Positions 46,972-60,045 of a DNA stretch of 64,000 nt are shown here, in pieces; within the stretch, counting starts at the first letter, position 1; each line of letters starts with the position of its first letter. Source of the DNA: Sympetrum striolatum (Eukaryota; Arthropoda; Insecta; Odonata; Libellulidae); contig OX388351.1 in NCBI GenBank assembly GCA_947579665.1, forward strand, positions 59,900,939-59,964,938, written 5' to 3'. The translations under genes and the position numbers were made by a program. A model generated the notes under the pieces. That model saw only the letters and a list, made by a program, of their open reading frames with translations. It was not told the DNA's origin and made no database searches.

Positions 46972-47216
46972 TTATGATAATAAATTGTATTTATTCAGGC
47001 GAGATCGAGACTAAAATTCTCTTCATCCATCCAACCCAACGTCATTAATTGTTGAATAATTAAATTAAAAATATTGTATGGGAAAAATTAGAATAAATGT
47101 GGACGTAAAATACTTAGGAGATTCTCAGGAAAGAAATTATCCTCTCATGGAAAACACGCATTGAAGGGAGTGTGTAAAACCTTCGCCAACCTACCGATGG
47201 TAATAACTAAAGAATG
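46972..47216 (-). mobile_element. LINE-like 3' end, truncated copy (-)
   Basis: On the plus strand this copy begins ATAATAAATTGTATTTATTC, then AGGCGAGATCGAGACTAAA. It ends at GGGAGTGTGTAAAACCTTCG, CCAACCTACCGATGG and TAATAACTAAAGAATG. It aligns end to end with the copy at 36648-36936, with substitutions and deletions throughout. The AAATACAATTTATTAT-type 3' tail (minus strand) again looks like a retroposon terminus. Confidence 0.65.
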
Positions 47217-50200
47217 CGAAATATCATGACAAAATATATAAATACACTGTCAATAAGTACGTGTATACGATGCATCCATAAGAATAGTCAGTTAACATTT
47301 AAATAATATACATAACGGCATATAACGTACAAAAAATATAAAAACACGTGAAAGAAATGTTTTAGTGATTTCTAAAAGATTTGAGGTGGTTATTTCCTTA
47401 CCATGCTACGTCTCCTTGTGTAGGAAAATGAAAGATTAAAATCCGTAATTTTAAGCTGTGAATTCTACTATATATAAGTTAGAAGTTTGCGATTACGTGT
47501 GTGGAAATGGAATATGGAAAATAAACGCTTGATGCTTTCACTCGCGCGAGCGTTTGATTAATATCGACTCGTAGAGGTCAATGACCACTATATTAATTCA
47601 AAGAGCTAGATGCTTCTGAATTTCCCTCGCGTGGTAATTATGGGGAATTAGTGAACCTATTCGCTTTCATTTCTCTCTGGAAAATAATCGTAATGTATGA
47701 ATTTATAAATGATATAGTTAGTATATACCTTGGAGCATAATATTTGATATTGATAACGGAGCAAAAATATATACATAATAATAATTATAATACGTTATAT
47801 ATACACATAAAGCATATACTTATGCATCAGTAATTGCGATGGTTTTTCCATTAAGGCCATTAAACCCAAAAAGGAACATCTGTCGTTTATTTTAAGATGA
47901 ATTATCTCTTGATGGGGCCTCAAATTGGTCCTTGCGCCTCTTATTGCTGAAATTCGTTTTTTTTTCCAATGATGTTTTACTTTTCCTAACGCTCTCAATT
48001 CTAACCTATACCTATCCCCTTACACCTCACAGATATAATCTAACTATACAATCCCGTCTTCTCACGTGATCCTTCTTTCAAAATCCCAAGCATCTGGACG
48101 ATTCAGAGTACAGCTTAGCTCATTGAGTTTTTCCTTATGTTAGGCTTAGATTTGGCTGCCACCACACGAATTCTTTGGCCGCTCATTTATTTTTGAGTGT
48201 GAATCTCCTTGGTCGGTCGAGATTAAATCTCTCTCCACCCTCATTTTTGTGCTTTCTCCAACATCCCGTGTTACCTCATTCATCCTTTAGATTCCGTCTA
48301 TTTCTGTGCCCCTTCTCATCCCGCCCAATAAATTCCCCTTTTTAATGCAAACAGCTGTCTCGTAGTTAGTCATTTTGTCATCTTCCGATGCTTTGCCACC
48401 GGCGGAATAATTTTTTTGCCTCGAGTTCCTTGACAAAGATATTCTCCCATTATAAATCGCTGCTCTCATGCAAGCATTATATCTTAGTTGGTGACAGCTG
48501 CTATATTCATTGTATATCGGCGTTTACGAAAGCAAAAACATATCGTGGATGTACTTCTCCTAGTCGGAGGAAGTTTTCCAACTCCCTTGGCTCCGAGATA
48601 GCGTCCTCAGTGCCAGAAAAAAAAATCCTGCAAACCTGGAGAGAGCCATTCGCGATCTCGACAAAAAAACAGAAGAGTCGTGATCCGTAGTTCCCTCTCT
48701 CTCCGCCGCCCATTCGGGGCAGCACCGTAGCCGCCTACCTTGGTCGTTTAGTTTTTTACACCAGCAATATCCGCTTAAGTGTGAAGCGATACAATTTGTT
48801 GCTTGGAGCATTTCGCGTTCTCCCGCCGAATAGATATATCCACCCACGGCCGGCGTATGGATGAGAATTTGCCCCGGGGTAAACACTACGACCGAAAGGG
48901 TGAATCGGTCCCATTCAAAACCTAAAATGCTCTCAGCTCACGGTTCGGAATTTGATGTCGTTTTGGGAGCGATATCGGTTCGAAGTGGCTGGAGTGGAGA
49001 TCGCGTATGCTCCGAGCACGTCTGATGGGTTCTATTCAATTGGAAATGCCTCCTTCTTCGCCTGGATTACGTCCCACTCTCGCCAAGTTCATTCCAGATT
49101 CGCCAGCTTCCCTACAATTGTTTCAGGTTTAACTGTTACCTGATTTTCGCTCGAGTTGGGGACTTAACTTCTCCGTGCGCCGCTTTTCACCCCAGCGCCA
49201 TCTTTGGCGGGCTTTTTTCCGGTGTTGAGTGGGGCCGTTTAACGACTCAGAGCCGCGGTTCTGAGTTCTCTTGTATTTGAGTAATATTTTCTTTTTAATT
49301 TGATGTCAGGCATAGTTGTCTTATGAGATGTCGATATGTTTGTGATAATCAGGATGTTACTTTCCTTTTGATCAATTCAAAAGAAATTGCTTACTATCAG
49401 TTGCCCGACGGTCATTTCTTAATGATTTCAACTAATTTTATGCTTGTCATTTTTTTATCTTGTCTATGAAGATGGTATGAGTTGGGGGAAGATTGTTTAT
49501 CACAAACAATTTAAATCTTGACAATTTGGACTTGTGGATATGTTCTGCGATATCTAGAGGCCTGGGTTTATTTCTGAAATCATTTACCATCGTCATTTTA
49601 ATAATCATAAGATCGTACACATCTTTACAAAAAATACTATTTTCTTTCAGGGCCATCATTTATCAATATCCAACAATTTTTCTGCTCGAAATCATTTACA
49701 GGCACGTAATACCGGTGAGATAAAGAAAATCATTAGTGAAGTAATATCAAAAGTACGTGTAGTGATGGACAATAAAATTATTGAAATGAGATACCAATTT
49801 TTTTAACGTCGTCTTACTCTTTTATCTGCAATTATAGATCTTCAAGTAAGCGTCTATAGCCTTTGATATCTATCGCATGTTTCTGAATGATGGCATATGC
49901 ATTTGAAGCAGGAATTCTTACGGCTTTTTTCCAATCTCTCTTAATTTTGATCTTTTACTGAGCTACTTGGGGAGCAAAATCTTATAGTAGATTGGAATCA
50001 TTGGTTATCCGCAGTCATTATCCAGTCTATGTATGGCAAAACAAGATTCGCTACTTTTCGGTGCAACGACCGCAGTGGGCCGAGAGCAACCAATTCTTCG
50101 CGTCCTATAATCGTAGCGGAAAATAAATGAAAATTCACTTTATCGCTTGTCTCAAAGATATCGTTTTGACGTGCTGGATCCAGTTTGACCAGCATTCCTC

Positions 50201-50644
50201 GGAGAAAAGGCGGAAGAAGTAGACAGCTCTCGGTTATGCTCCATTTTTGAGGACCCCTCCTAATCACGAATTTCGGCCCCGGGCAGTTGCACAAAGGATT
50301 TATATCTCGGAGTACATTTCCTTTGGAGCAGTCACGGAACGTCTCTCGGGGATTTTTTCCTATCGCCCTCTCGCCACCAGTAAAAGGTTAGTAAAAAATA
50401 TCGAGCGAGGTTTTTTTGAGTACGAAACTTGCCCCCGTTCTCGCTGTTGGCGCATCGGACCTGAGATAGCCGTACGGGCGAAAGAGCTTTGTACGATTTT
50501 TAACTAAATTGGCTTTATTCCACTTTTCCTGTAGGTGAAATACGATATCGCTATCTCCTTAAGAGTAATATAGGGAATATAATCCATTAGAGTAATATCT
50601 GTCCTCAGCGAATAGATGTATCTGTACATGTGATCCTAGATAGC
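47217..50644. other. Non-coding DNA with CpG-rich blocks
   Basis: AT-rich at 47217-48040 and 49260-49960. CpG-rich blocks span about 48280-49260 and 50030-50500. Overlapping frames on both strands near 48388-48886 have no recognisable motif. A weak exon-like segment with acceptor TTTTCTTTCAG (ending 49650) and donor GTGAGA (49715) lies at 49651-49714. Confidence 0.4.
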
Positions 50645-50715
50645 CAGATAGGCATGACGTTAGCCTTTGGGGAAAGCAGTCCCAGATTCGTGTCTCGGTG
50701 AAAACAGGTGGTAAA
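50645..50715 (+). repeat. Possible tRNA-like relic
   Basis: GATAGGCATGACGTTAGCC (50648-50666) and CCCAGATTCGTGTCTCGG (50681-50698) have tRNA-like spacing and a faint B-box shape, followed by GTGAAAACAGG. Matches to both boxes are poor. A decayed SINE head is possible but not demonstrated. Confidence 0.25.
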
Positions 50716-53676
50716 TGACTTCAGTTGTTTGAAAATTGAACTGACAAAGGACAACTACTAAAGAACATATCTTATGTGCCTATTCTTAAAATTGTCTCCG
50801 TGATCATGAAGTTAATATTAGGACTATACACGCTGCATAGCAACGATATGATGACAGATACCTGACAGAGGTCCCCCTGGGGGGGAGCCACAAGTTTTAC
50901 CATTAAGTTAACCGGTTCTACCAGGCATAAAATAAGCTAATGGGTTAATAATGCGGTTTTTAAAATTAGTCATTAAAAATAGAATGACAGAAGTTGGTTT
51001 CTTCTTAGTTCATTAAGTGGGCTTTGATTTCTTAGATAGGAAGAATAATGTTTGCCATTCTTATTGCATTGATTTGAAAAGCTCAAGGGAAACTTACCAT
51101 ATATCTAACCTCAATTAATTATGCACATATAGCCAGAATCACTAGAAGAAGGAAGATAAGTTACCCGCTAAATTGATATTGATAATGCACGAAGGAAGGC
51201 GAGGGAAATTCATCTGCCACACATTGATGAATGGTGGTCTTCCAATTACCATTCTAGCTATTAAGAGGCGTGTTATAGTTAGTGTTAATTATGAGAAAAT
51301 TAGGACGCCTGTAATTAACCAACCCTTGTATTCCAGCCCATTTTGATGATGATATGTTAATTATAAAATGGTGCAACTTTATTTCTAGGATAAATCGCAT
51401 AATAGCTCTATACTATACTAAGAACTTACTATAATTCAAGGCAAAACGATATTTCAAATATAGTTTGCTGACTATCGAAAAAACGTATCGTTATCCATTA
51501 AATAAGTGACTGGGCAATTTTTCCATATGGTCCCACTGATGGATCCTGTCTAAAATTTAAATCTACGGTTGATTACATTTCTACAATGACCTCTTATATA
51601 TTCGCAATGTATCATCCATCTGAACTCACAATGAGACTAAAATTACCCATATTACAGCAAAGTAGAAGATACGTCGTCTAGGAGTCTCTGCTCCTAGACC
51701 AGGAAGCTACGCGAAGCTCGTAGATATCGGTTAGAACCCGGAAAGATGGCAACCCTGCTCCCAAGTAATATCCCCCTTCCGTAAGGCCTTTTATTCCAGC
51801 GTCTTTCTCCCTTCAGGGAGAATATTCCCTCCTTCAAATAAAGAGAGGAAAACGGGAAGAAAAAGAGCACATCCAGTGCGGAGATCGTGATGTTGAACAA
51901 TGGAGAATCCTCTCTATGCTTCAACCTCATTCTCTCTCCCCCATCTCTATCCCTTCACCCCCACCCTTTCTCACGCTAGATATCGAGCTCTTAATTTATT
52001 CACCATCCGTGAAACGCGCGCAAATTTTTGTACATTATTTTCGTTTCATCGTTCTTTGTGCTTTATTTTTCATCGATCGAGTCAAACAGCAAGCGTCACA
52101 TGCACGTTCATGTTATTGTTCCATTATCGGGCGTTTTCGCCGGATTTATTTCGTTACGTCATTTGTTAGTACTTTTTTTGTTTATTCTGTTCTCGCTCAC
52201 TGAAGCGTTGCTAATAAGCTATTATTGGCTCTATGCTAGCCTGTTGGTTCTATTAGCTTAGCATGAGCACAAACACCCATTATTTCGCATCCTCTACTCA
52301 CCATTAAATACATATTATCTTCGAAAATGTAATGTTTACTGTTAAGAACCATCAGTTCTACGATTGGTAAGCTTCCGTGATACGCAATGGTATCAAAACT
52401 TCGTTAATTCTAAAAATATCACGACAAATTATTCGTGTAGTCTAAAAGATAAAATATCAAGTATAATTTTTAATTGTTGGATTAATTTGACGTACATACA
52501 ACAATCCCATGCTATTAAATTCTGTTATCCCTTACTAACAAATTTCCATTGGAAATTACTTAATTACATTAAATGGAATTTTATTTCTTTCCTTTTGTCG
52601 TTCTAGAAATTAAAGCTAGAACAACTCGATTAATTTCTATGATGTATAATTAATAAGAAACCAGGCTTATTTTGTAAAATTAAGTAATAGCGCGTTAGTG
52701 TGCATTGTGTGCATTTATTGGCGAAAATGAATTTGGGAAATCAATTATCCAGCCTAGAGATATGCCACCTCCTTCGGTCAGTTCCAAATATTTTACTAAG
52801 TTCAATCATCGAGTATCAATTGAGTCACTCCACAAGATTTTCCGTATTGTCTTTTAATTTAAAAACAAATAACCCATGCATACAGTAAAAAATAATCCTC
52901 AAAAAATTTTATTTTTTTTGAGTTTAAGAGTAATGAAAATTTCATTATATACTCGTTGACTATATACCGTATGGTATAATTTACAGAAAGGTGTTAAAGG
53001 ATATCAGGAAGGCTGCACGCCTTTGGTATACATATACAAGGTGATTTAAAAGCCTTTTTTATGATTACGGAAAATCAGAACTTTTTTAATTTTCAACATA
53101 TATTCATGAAACAAAGATGAAAAGTTTACTTAATACATCAAGCTTTATTTGTTATCGCTACAAAGGTTCAATACATGAATATATATATTGAGTACAGCTC
53201 TCGCAAAGGCGATCTTGCTCATCACTTTTTCTAATTAACCGTGAAACAGAGACTTAACATTTTCATTTTCACCCTTTCGGTGCTGTATTCGGTAGGCCTC
53301 TTCCTTCCCTCCATTGGTGTGAGTTTGATCCCATCGCCGGGAGTAATCGAGCGCCTAAGACATGTGTCCGATGAGCTAAGAGCATCGCTTGCTTTGGCCA
53401 TCTTCCTCACGGTTCACTTTAACGAGTTTTCCACCTCTGTGGATGACTTTCCAGCCCCCACTCGATTGGTAAATCTGTTTCCCTCAGGATGAGGCTAGAA
53501 AAGACATTGCGGAACACGGATAACTAATGAATGATTTGATTATTCGATAATGCAAAGCAATCGGTCGGTTGCAAAGTGAAAATGAATGTTACGAAAGGGA
53601 TGTAGGCATTTTTCATTCCGGGAGTACTAGTCTAAGGATCTGCCAGGATTTGTTTTCATCTATTTGAAAGGTGCGG
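50716..53676. other. Non-coding DNA, no gene seen
   Basis: Mostly AT-rich. At 51676-51699 GTCTAGGAG and CTCCTAGAC form a perfect 9-bp stem with a 6-base loop. The section 51700-52260 is moderately GC-rich and pyrimidine-biased, and 53230-53500 is a CpG-richer patch. No gene is recognised. Confidence 0.45.
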
Positions 53677-53774
53677 AAGTAATTGAAATGAACACTATAT
53701 TTAGCACACTCTTTTTAATACTCCACCGGTTTCGGCCATTCAGTCATCTTCATGTTGAGTAGTTTCAATTATTT
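53677..53774 (-). mobile_element. Hammerhead-like inverted-repeat element, copy 6
   Basis: The arms AAGTAATTGAAA (53677-53688) and TTTCAATTATTT (53763-53774) pair with one mismatch. On the minus strand the centre (53754-53725) reads CATGAAGATGACTGAATGGC, then CGAAACCGGT. The GAAACCGGT block is intact. The CUGANGA box is altered to ATGAAGATGA, so the core is decayed as at 17161. Confidence 0.55.
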
Positions 53775-54480
53775 ATGCAATGGCGTTCCAAGAAGTACGG
53801 TCTAATCACATTGATCATGTTTGACAAGTATTTCTTTACGAACGGTTTGATTGCTTGTTTGAATAAGTATGATACCGTTAACTCGCCGATGACTCATGGT
53901 ACGGTGTTTTTGGTAATAAAAAAGTTGCAGTTACATGTGCTTATGGACAATATTCGTAATTACATATGTAGATATCAGCAAATGTCAGCGTTAGGCTAAT
54001 TTCATGATAAAATACTCCTCTTTTCACGATTTTACGGAATTAAAATTTTCCGTTTAGTGTGAAACATAGTGCTTTTGTTTCCGTTTTTAATTTACATTTT
54101 TTTCGCGAATAGATTGATTATTCCGAATGCATACTGTGTGACGTTTAATTCAAAAGGCCCATTGTCTCAAAGTCGCGAAGAACATTATAATCTTACAAGT
54201 CTAATTTACGGAGAGATTCCAGGCACTTTAGTAGGTTCTAATTACCTGCCGTTGATAACAATCAGCGCAAGATTTATGTATCAATTACGTTTCAGGAAAA
54301 GGTGAGAGCTGCTGATAAATTTGACGTCATCTCGTTCATAAATGCCACGTCATGCACTTAGGTTATGATCACCCATAATTAACGTGCGAGAATCTTTTCA
54401 ACCAAATTATTTGTAATCGTTACACTTAAGTTGATTTATTTTGTTCCTTTGAGGGAAATGAGTATTACTTATTAATGAGC
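53775..54480. other. AT-rich non-coding DNA
   Basis: No gene or repeat is recognised. Confidence 0.45.
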
Positions 54481-55500
54481 TTACGGCAGTGACATTTCGT
54501 ATGACCTCAGTATGCTTTTATCTCTCGAAATAGAACTGTTCCCTCCATAGTGAAGAGAAGCTCGGTTTCATCCTCGAACGGATTCCCTTCAATTTTGAAG
54601 GAATTCGGAACGAACCACCCGCGAACTGTACGTCTACAAACAAAGAATGAGATCCTCCCAATAATTGAAAGTCGGAGAGGGCCCTCGCCGCAAATGTTTG
54701 AGCTGTAAATATTCCTCCCATAAATTAAGCCGATTCCCTCCTCTCGGGCGAAAATTAGGTCAACGTAAGCATTTAAAACAGTAATTAAAGCGCGATTTTG
54801 CTTCAGCACGCAATCTCAAGGAACTTGTCCCAACTCCGCGAAACTTCCTCGCGCACGGTTTTTATCCGGCGATTTTTCACGGGGCTCTCCGCGGATGGCT
54901 CGTACCCAAGCCAAGGAGGGGCTTAGAGCTCTTTCTTCGCCCGCTCGTCTCACATGCATAAGACGCTGTTTGATATACGTCTCCCAGGCTTTGGAAGGAG
55001 AAAACTCCGTTGTAAACAGGGCCATAGGAGATTGATTGCTTGCTTGTTTAGCTTGGCCATCGGCCATACCTTTTTCCGATCGTTTCAGATCACGTATATA
55101 AAGCCCTCGACGCTAGATTTGCACTCCAGGCTCTCTTCCTGCCTCTGCACAGTTTGTTAAGCTTTTCTGCACACAGTTCCTCCTCGGCGTCCTCTTTCGG
55201 GAGTCCGCCATTTTGCGAAACTTAACAAGGAAAGGGGTAAGCAATGGGACCGCTCATTAGTACATTTTGAGAATGCCCTGAATGGAAAGAAGCTTCGAGT
55301 CTAATACTCCCAGCGCATTAAAGCAGAGGGTTGCTTGTGCTTACCGTTCTCAACTCCTCCTGGAGTGTAGGCGGTGTTTGTTCTCTTCCCTTTGCTGTAA
55401 TAGAGAAATTTCCTCGGTTTTTCTTTTAGAATGCTGGAGGTCCAGCCAATTCTCCTCACGGTCACCTGATAATCCTTCTACGTTTCTCTAGCGACCAAAA
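54481..55500. other. CpG-richer block, candidate regulatory DNA
   Basis: The part at about 54490-54790 mixes GC-rich stretches with motif-like AT words (TGTAAATATT, AGGTCAACG, CAGTAATTAAAG), the look of an enhancer. A TATATAAAG box lies at 55095-55103. Small frames on both strands lack recognisable domains. The regulatory role is inferred from composition only. Confidence 0.35.
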
Positions 55501-56690
55501 CGGAAGATTTAGTTGGCTTAAGAGTTTATCATAAGAGTCTTGGGTTTGGAAAAATTAACCGTTAGAATGTATCGACGAGAGTATTAATAATAAGTGTTTA
55601 TAACATGATTTTGTTCGATTTTTTTTGCGTTAATTGTACTTTTTTGGCAGTTTGAATAATCATTTTCTATAATAGATGAAGAAGCTTTCTCAAAAATTCA
55701 ATTTTCTGTGTCTTCTATAATTATCTAACTATACCTAATTGTATTTTCGGGTAAAATTCTCATATTATATAAAAAACTCAATTCGAGGCAAAGTGCCGGG
55801 AATATTCCGTTTAATTGGCTACTTAAAGTAAAGTAAATATTTCTTCAGGTGAAACTTTTAAATTAAAATTCATTATCTATAGTTTATGTTTCAGAAAATA
55901 TGACTTCAGTCGCCCAAAAGTTATCGAAATTTTTCATGTGATTTTTTTTTTATTCCCAACCAGGTCGTAAAAAATACTAGTGCAGAAAAGTCTATGATAT
56001 GAGATTTCAGAACTTCTGCCTTTTTCGAAGTCAAAGCATTTTAAGGCTTGTGGAACCACGATTTTACTGACACCTTCCACAATCTCTTAAAATGAGATAA
56101 ATGATTGAATTGTCTAATCCAAAACGAACACTCCGACAGCTATTGCAATCCTCCAAGAAAAATTAAAGTAATGAAAGGGATCTAATTAGTAAAATCCATT
56201 CAGATGATAATAGTTTCGTGCGACGAAGAAAAGGCTCTATCTTTAGATCGAGCCGAATTTTATCTTTAGGTATGTGTACGTTTTAATTTAAACCACCGTC
56301 TCTCCCATTCAGTCCCTCTCCTAGCCCCCCCGACTTATTTGCATGCATATTGGAGTATTTCTCTCTGCCGTCGCCTTCCTGCCCTTTCAGGACCCCTCCT
56401 TTCCGATCAACCACTTTCGGCCTTAATTTCGCTCCTCCATTCCGAGAATGCTCTCGCATGCTTCACATTCAGGGGCCAGTGCGTGGGATGAGGGCATAGA
56501 AAAGCCCGCAGTCGTTATCATTCCCCGATTGGCGCTGTCCATTTCAATCCTCCTCCTCAGACTTATGATCGAAGTTGGCAGTTTTCGGCTCTAAACTATA
56601 ATTCGGTTCCTCCATTTTCCCAGAATAACCCATTTACGAAGCATTGTTTTGTAATGAGGAAGAGTTGTGAGTTCGAAATAGATTCTTAGG
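55501..56690. other. AT-rich non-coding DNA
   Basis: AT-rich up to about 56280, then moderately GC-rich and pyrimidine-biased. No gene is recognised. Confidence 0.45.
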
Positions 56691-56965
56691 CTCGGTTATC
56701 CGGTTTCATTGATCTAGTTGGTCGGCTTCGAATCTACACGACCGGTTTACCGGTTTTCGGAAATCTGATATCCCGGATTCGAACTTCTTGTGGTTTCGTG
56801 GTACCGGCTTACTTTCGCATTGACTCGTCTGGGATCGTATTTCAGAAGTATATGTTGAAGCCGGTTTGTTCGCTGTGAATCGAATAACCGATTCCTTGTA
56901 GAGATTCACTCGAATTAGACTTATTCGAGAAATGATAAGTAACGAAGCCGGTCTTCGACAAATGG
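56691..56965. promoter_or_regulatory. Cluster of CCGGTT-type sites
   Basis: CCGGTTT or close variants occur at about 56700, 56742, 56750, 56804, 56861 and 56950, mixed with TTCGAAT and CGAAT words. The Grainyhead factor binds AACCGGTT-like sequences, so this could be a binding-site cluster. The same words also occur in the repeat family above (GAAACCGGT), so a decayed repeat array is an alternative. Confidence 0.35.
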
Positions 56966-59900
56966 GTGGCTTCCCTTGCTGAGGAACTGATAGCTTTCGA
57001 AATATTCCTTTCGTAGTACCTGTGGTTGTCGGTCTTAAAGTTAGTGTAATTGAATTTCGGCGGTTGGGTATTCGATTAATATGAGTGATGGTACAAAAGC
57101 TGTGTAAATGAGTTGAAAATAGATGGGATTACGGGATGAATAGATATGATTTCTCATACTGTATTCACACTCTGAAGAACTCATATTCTTTGCTGAACAA
57201 ATTGAAGTGTTTATAGATTTACCATATGTTAGAAAATGTTTGTTACGCTGTGTTATTCTAATCAGTCCTGCTTTTCCTCATTTTTCGCTGTGTTTGATTT
57301 TTTTTAAATCTGCGATTACCTCTCCTTATCCATTCCGAATCTGAGTTCGCAGGTTCTAGCATGTGCTTTCGGCAAATCAACAGTCACATGGACGTTCAAT
57401 AGAATATTCAAGTCTTGCAGAAGGAAGGCTTAACTTTGCCAGCTCTGAGATAATTCGCTAAGCACTTTTCGGGATGATTATTCACGTCGCCGCTGTTGAT
57501 TATTCCTCGGTTAACTGTGGATATTTGTTGCGATGGCTGAGTATTTACGCAAGCGAAGTTGAATTTACTTGGTCGTAACGCGATTATGGCGATTCATAAA
57601 GTACAGTTGACGCCGCAATTTAGCTCGAGAACCGCGTTATCTCGGCTTCTAAACTCTTGTAAATGGAATGCAAATTTAGCGTAGTTTCTCATTACAAAAC
57701 TATAAGCTGTATAATTGGAGCATGCGACCGACATTAACATATGTTAAACACGTCTTTCGGGTCAGTTTAGTTTCTGGGACAATATTGTGTGTCCTTAAGC
57801 GAAAAGTGGCGCATAGCCGGGACAATATTTGAGTTTTAGCGGGATACATCTAGTTTCTCGTTCATTATTGTTTTAAATAAAATTTTTGGTTAGTTGTTTT
57901 AACTGAGTCCATGTTGGTGTTTTATGCATGTCTACGTTCAGGAAGTATGAGTAGCTAGCCCAGCTGTGAATCGCAGAATTAAAAAAATAAGTTAACTTTC
58001 CTGCTGAAATATTACAGAATAAATTGTTTAAGCAGATTATGCGGGTTATTATCTATCGAAACTATCTTTTTGCTAGAACTTTGAATTTCCTGACGTTTGC
58101 AAATGCACATTGTTTATTTATTTCGTTTTTTAACGTAAACAGGGGGTACAGGATTAAAAGACCTAATATGTCAGAAACCCTGATGTAAAAATGTTGAAAC
58201 AATCATTTATAAATTTAATACCAGGTTATCAGTAGAAGGTATCTTAAAATATTTTTATCCAAAAAGGACTAATAAATACTTAATTATATTTATATTACTT
58301 GATTTAACAAATATTAGCAGTTTTTACAGTAAAACAATAGTCTTTATGCAACCTTTTGGTATAAAATTCCTCTATTCGAATAATATCGATTCAATAAATA
58401 CTCCAATTTTCTTTGAATATTGAAAAGTTTAACGTAATTCTAAACTCTTAGGTTAATTTTAATTATGAAAACAATTTTTTTTTGTTTCTTACGATGCAAT
58501 GGCTTACCATTTTATACGTTTCACCCAAGAAACCAGCCACATAAAGGAATCGATTTTATTCTTTGCTCTCGTCGTTACGTAATTTACTTAGTTGGGCAAC
58601 GGCCTCTAATTTCTTCACACAAAGGGCAAGAAGCAAAGAGCGGATGTTTTAATTCCTTCTTCTCACGCCGTAATCATTTCCTTGCATAAATGCGCCACGA
58701 ACACACACTAGGTCATGCCTACATCTGTTGACATGAGTAATTTTCCGCCGAGGGAGTGGAAAAAAAACTAGACGGAAGCTTCAAACGACCATATGGTTTT
58801 TGCGCGGACGTTCGCACCAGTTCCTCAATGGAAGGTTTTCTCCCTCTTCATTCATACAAATCTTGTCTTGTAATGAAAATGAGACGAGTCTGATGGGTGT
58901 GGCACACACATGACGAGAGATGAAATTACTGGAGAAATTCGTGATTTAGAAATATGATAATATGACGGTCCTTTTGATCATGGATTTGCCTGCTTCCGAA
59001 TGTCATGCGACTGAATCTTAGTGCGACTATCGAAAACTCGAGGGTAAACTTCCTCCTAGGATATAGCCTCATCATAATAGATGACAAAGATTATTGCAAG
59101 AATTCCTTGTTTGACTCGGATAGAATTTGTTTATTCATTCTTTGAGCGAATTTTTATTTAGTAAATATTTGTATAAATTCGTACCTCAAAAGCGAATCTT
59201 TGAGATGATCATGTCACATTTCAATTTTTCCTGGAGATAAATGATGAGTTAGGATTGTTGGGTGTGAGCAATTGTATGTGTATTTCTATTGTGTCGCTGA
59301 TAACATGGCGCTGGTAAGATCGAATTATCAATATAAAATTAACAGTGACCCTAATATCCATATATTGCTATCACGGTGGGTTCTTCTGAAATAAATTTGG
59401 TGATCAAGGCTAAAATGCGCGCAGCAAGATATTCTCAGATTGTTCCTTTGCACGCAACCTCCGTTATTATACACAGAATAAAAATGAGGAAAACTGACAA
59501 GTTGTGAGTCGTATTCGGGTAGCAATCAAGTGAGAGTACCGCCTCAGGTTGAAGCAATTTCTTGGGTGTCAATAATTCAACTTCTGAGAGTAATTTAATA
59601 GGCGTATAACAATTATTTACTATCCGCCGGTGGTTAGTGACGGGATTTTAAAATAAACTGGGGTTAGTGTAATAGTTTTAATATTGGTTATGATTGATTT
59701 TAGAATTATGCAATTACAAAAGTTATTGATTGATTTACGGCCATCTTGTGTTGGTAAAATTTTAAATATAAACGTATATATAATTTTATTATTAAACTAA
59801 AATATGTATTTATGTACTCAAAAATTTTAGTGGGAAAAGAAAAGTCATGTGTTTAGATCACTTAGTTTTTGCTTCGGGGTAGCCAAACATCTTAAGCCTG

Positions 59901-59971
59901 CCATTACGAAGAAAATTCCCTATTTTATAATGTTATGTCTTTTTTCGTTGTTAGATGAAACGGTATAAAAG
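56966..59971. other. Non-coding DNA, no gene seen
   Basis: Predominantly AT-rich, with moderate GC at 57420-57660. No gene, repeat family or RNA is recognised. Confidence 0.45.
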
Positions 59972-60045
59972 AACTAGACTCAAACCCGGGCCCTCCACAT
60001 GGCGATTATCCATAAGCATTCACTAATCATGGTGCTGTCGCGGCT
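59972..60045 (-). repeat. tRNA-derived SINE head
   Basis: On the minus strand the B box GGCCCGGGTTTGAGTCTAGT (59991-59972) is good. A weaker A-box region, GCACCATGATTAGTG, lies at about 60035-60021. Spacing fits a tRNA. Only partial arm pairing is possible, so it is a SINE head or tRNA pseudogene. Confidence 0.5.

Noticed and set aside
55343..55410. A minus-strand exon-like segment ending in CG|GTAAGCAC
   Set aside because: The acceptor tract is weak, the length (50 bases) is not frame-neutral, and there is no partner exon.
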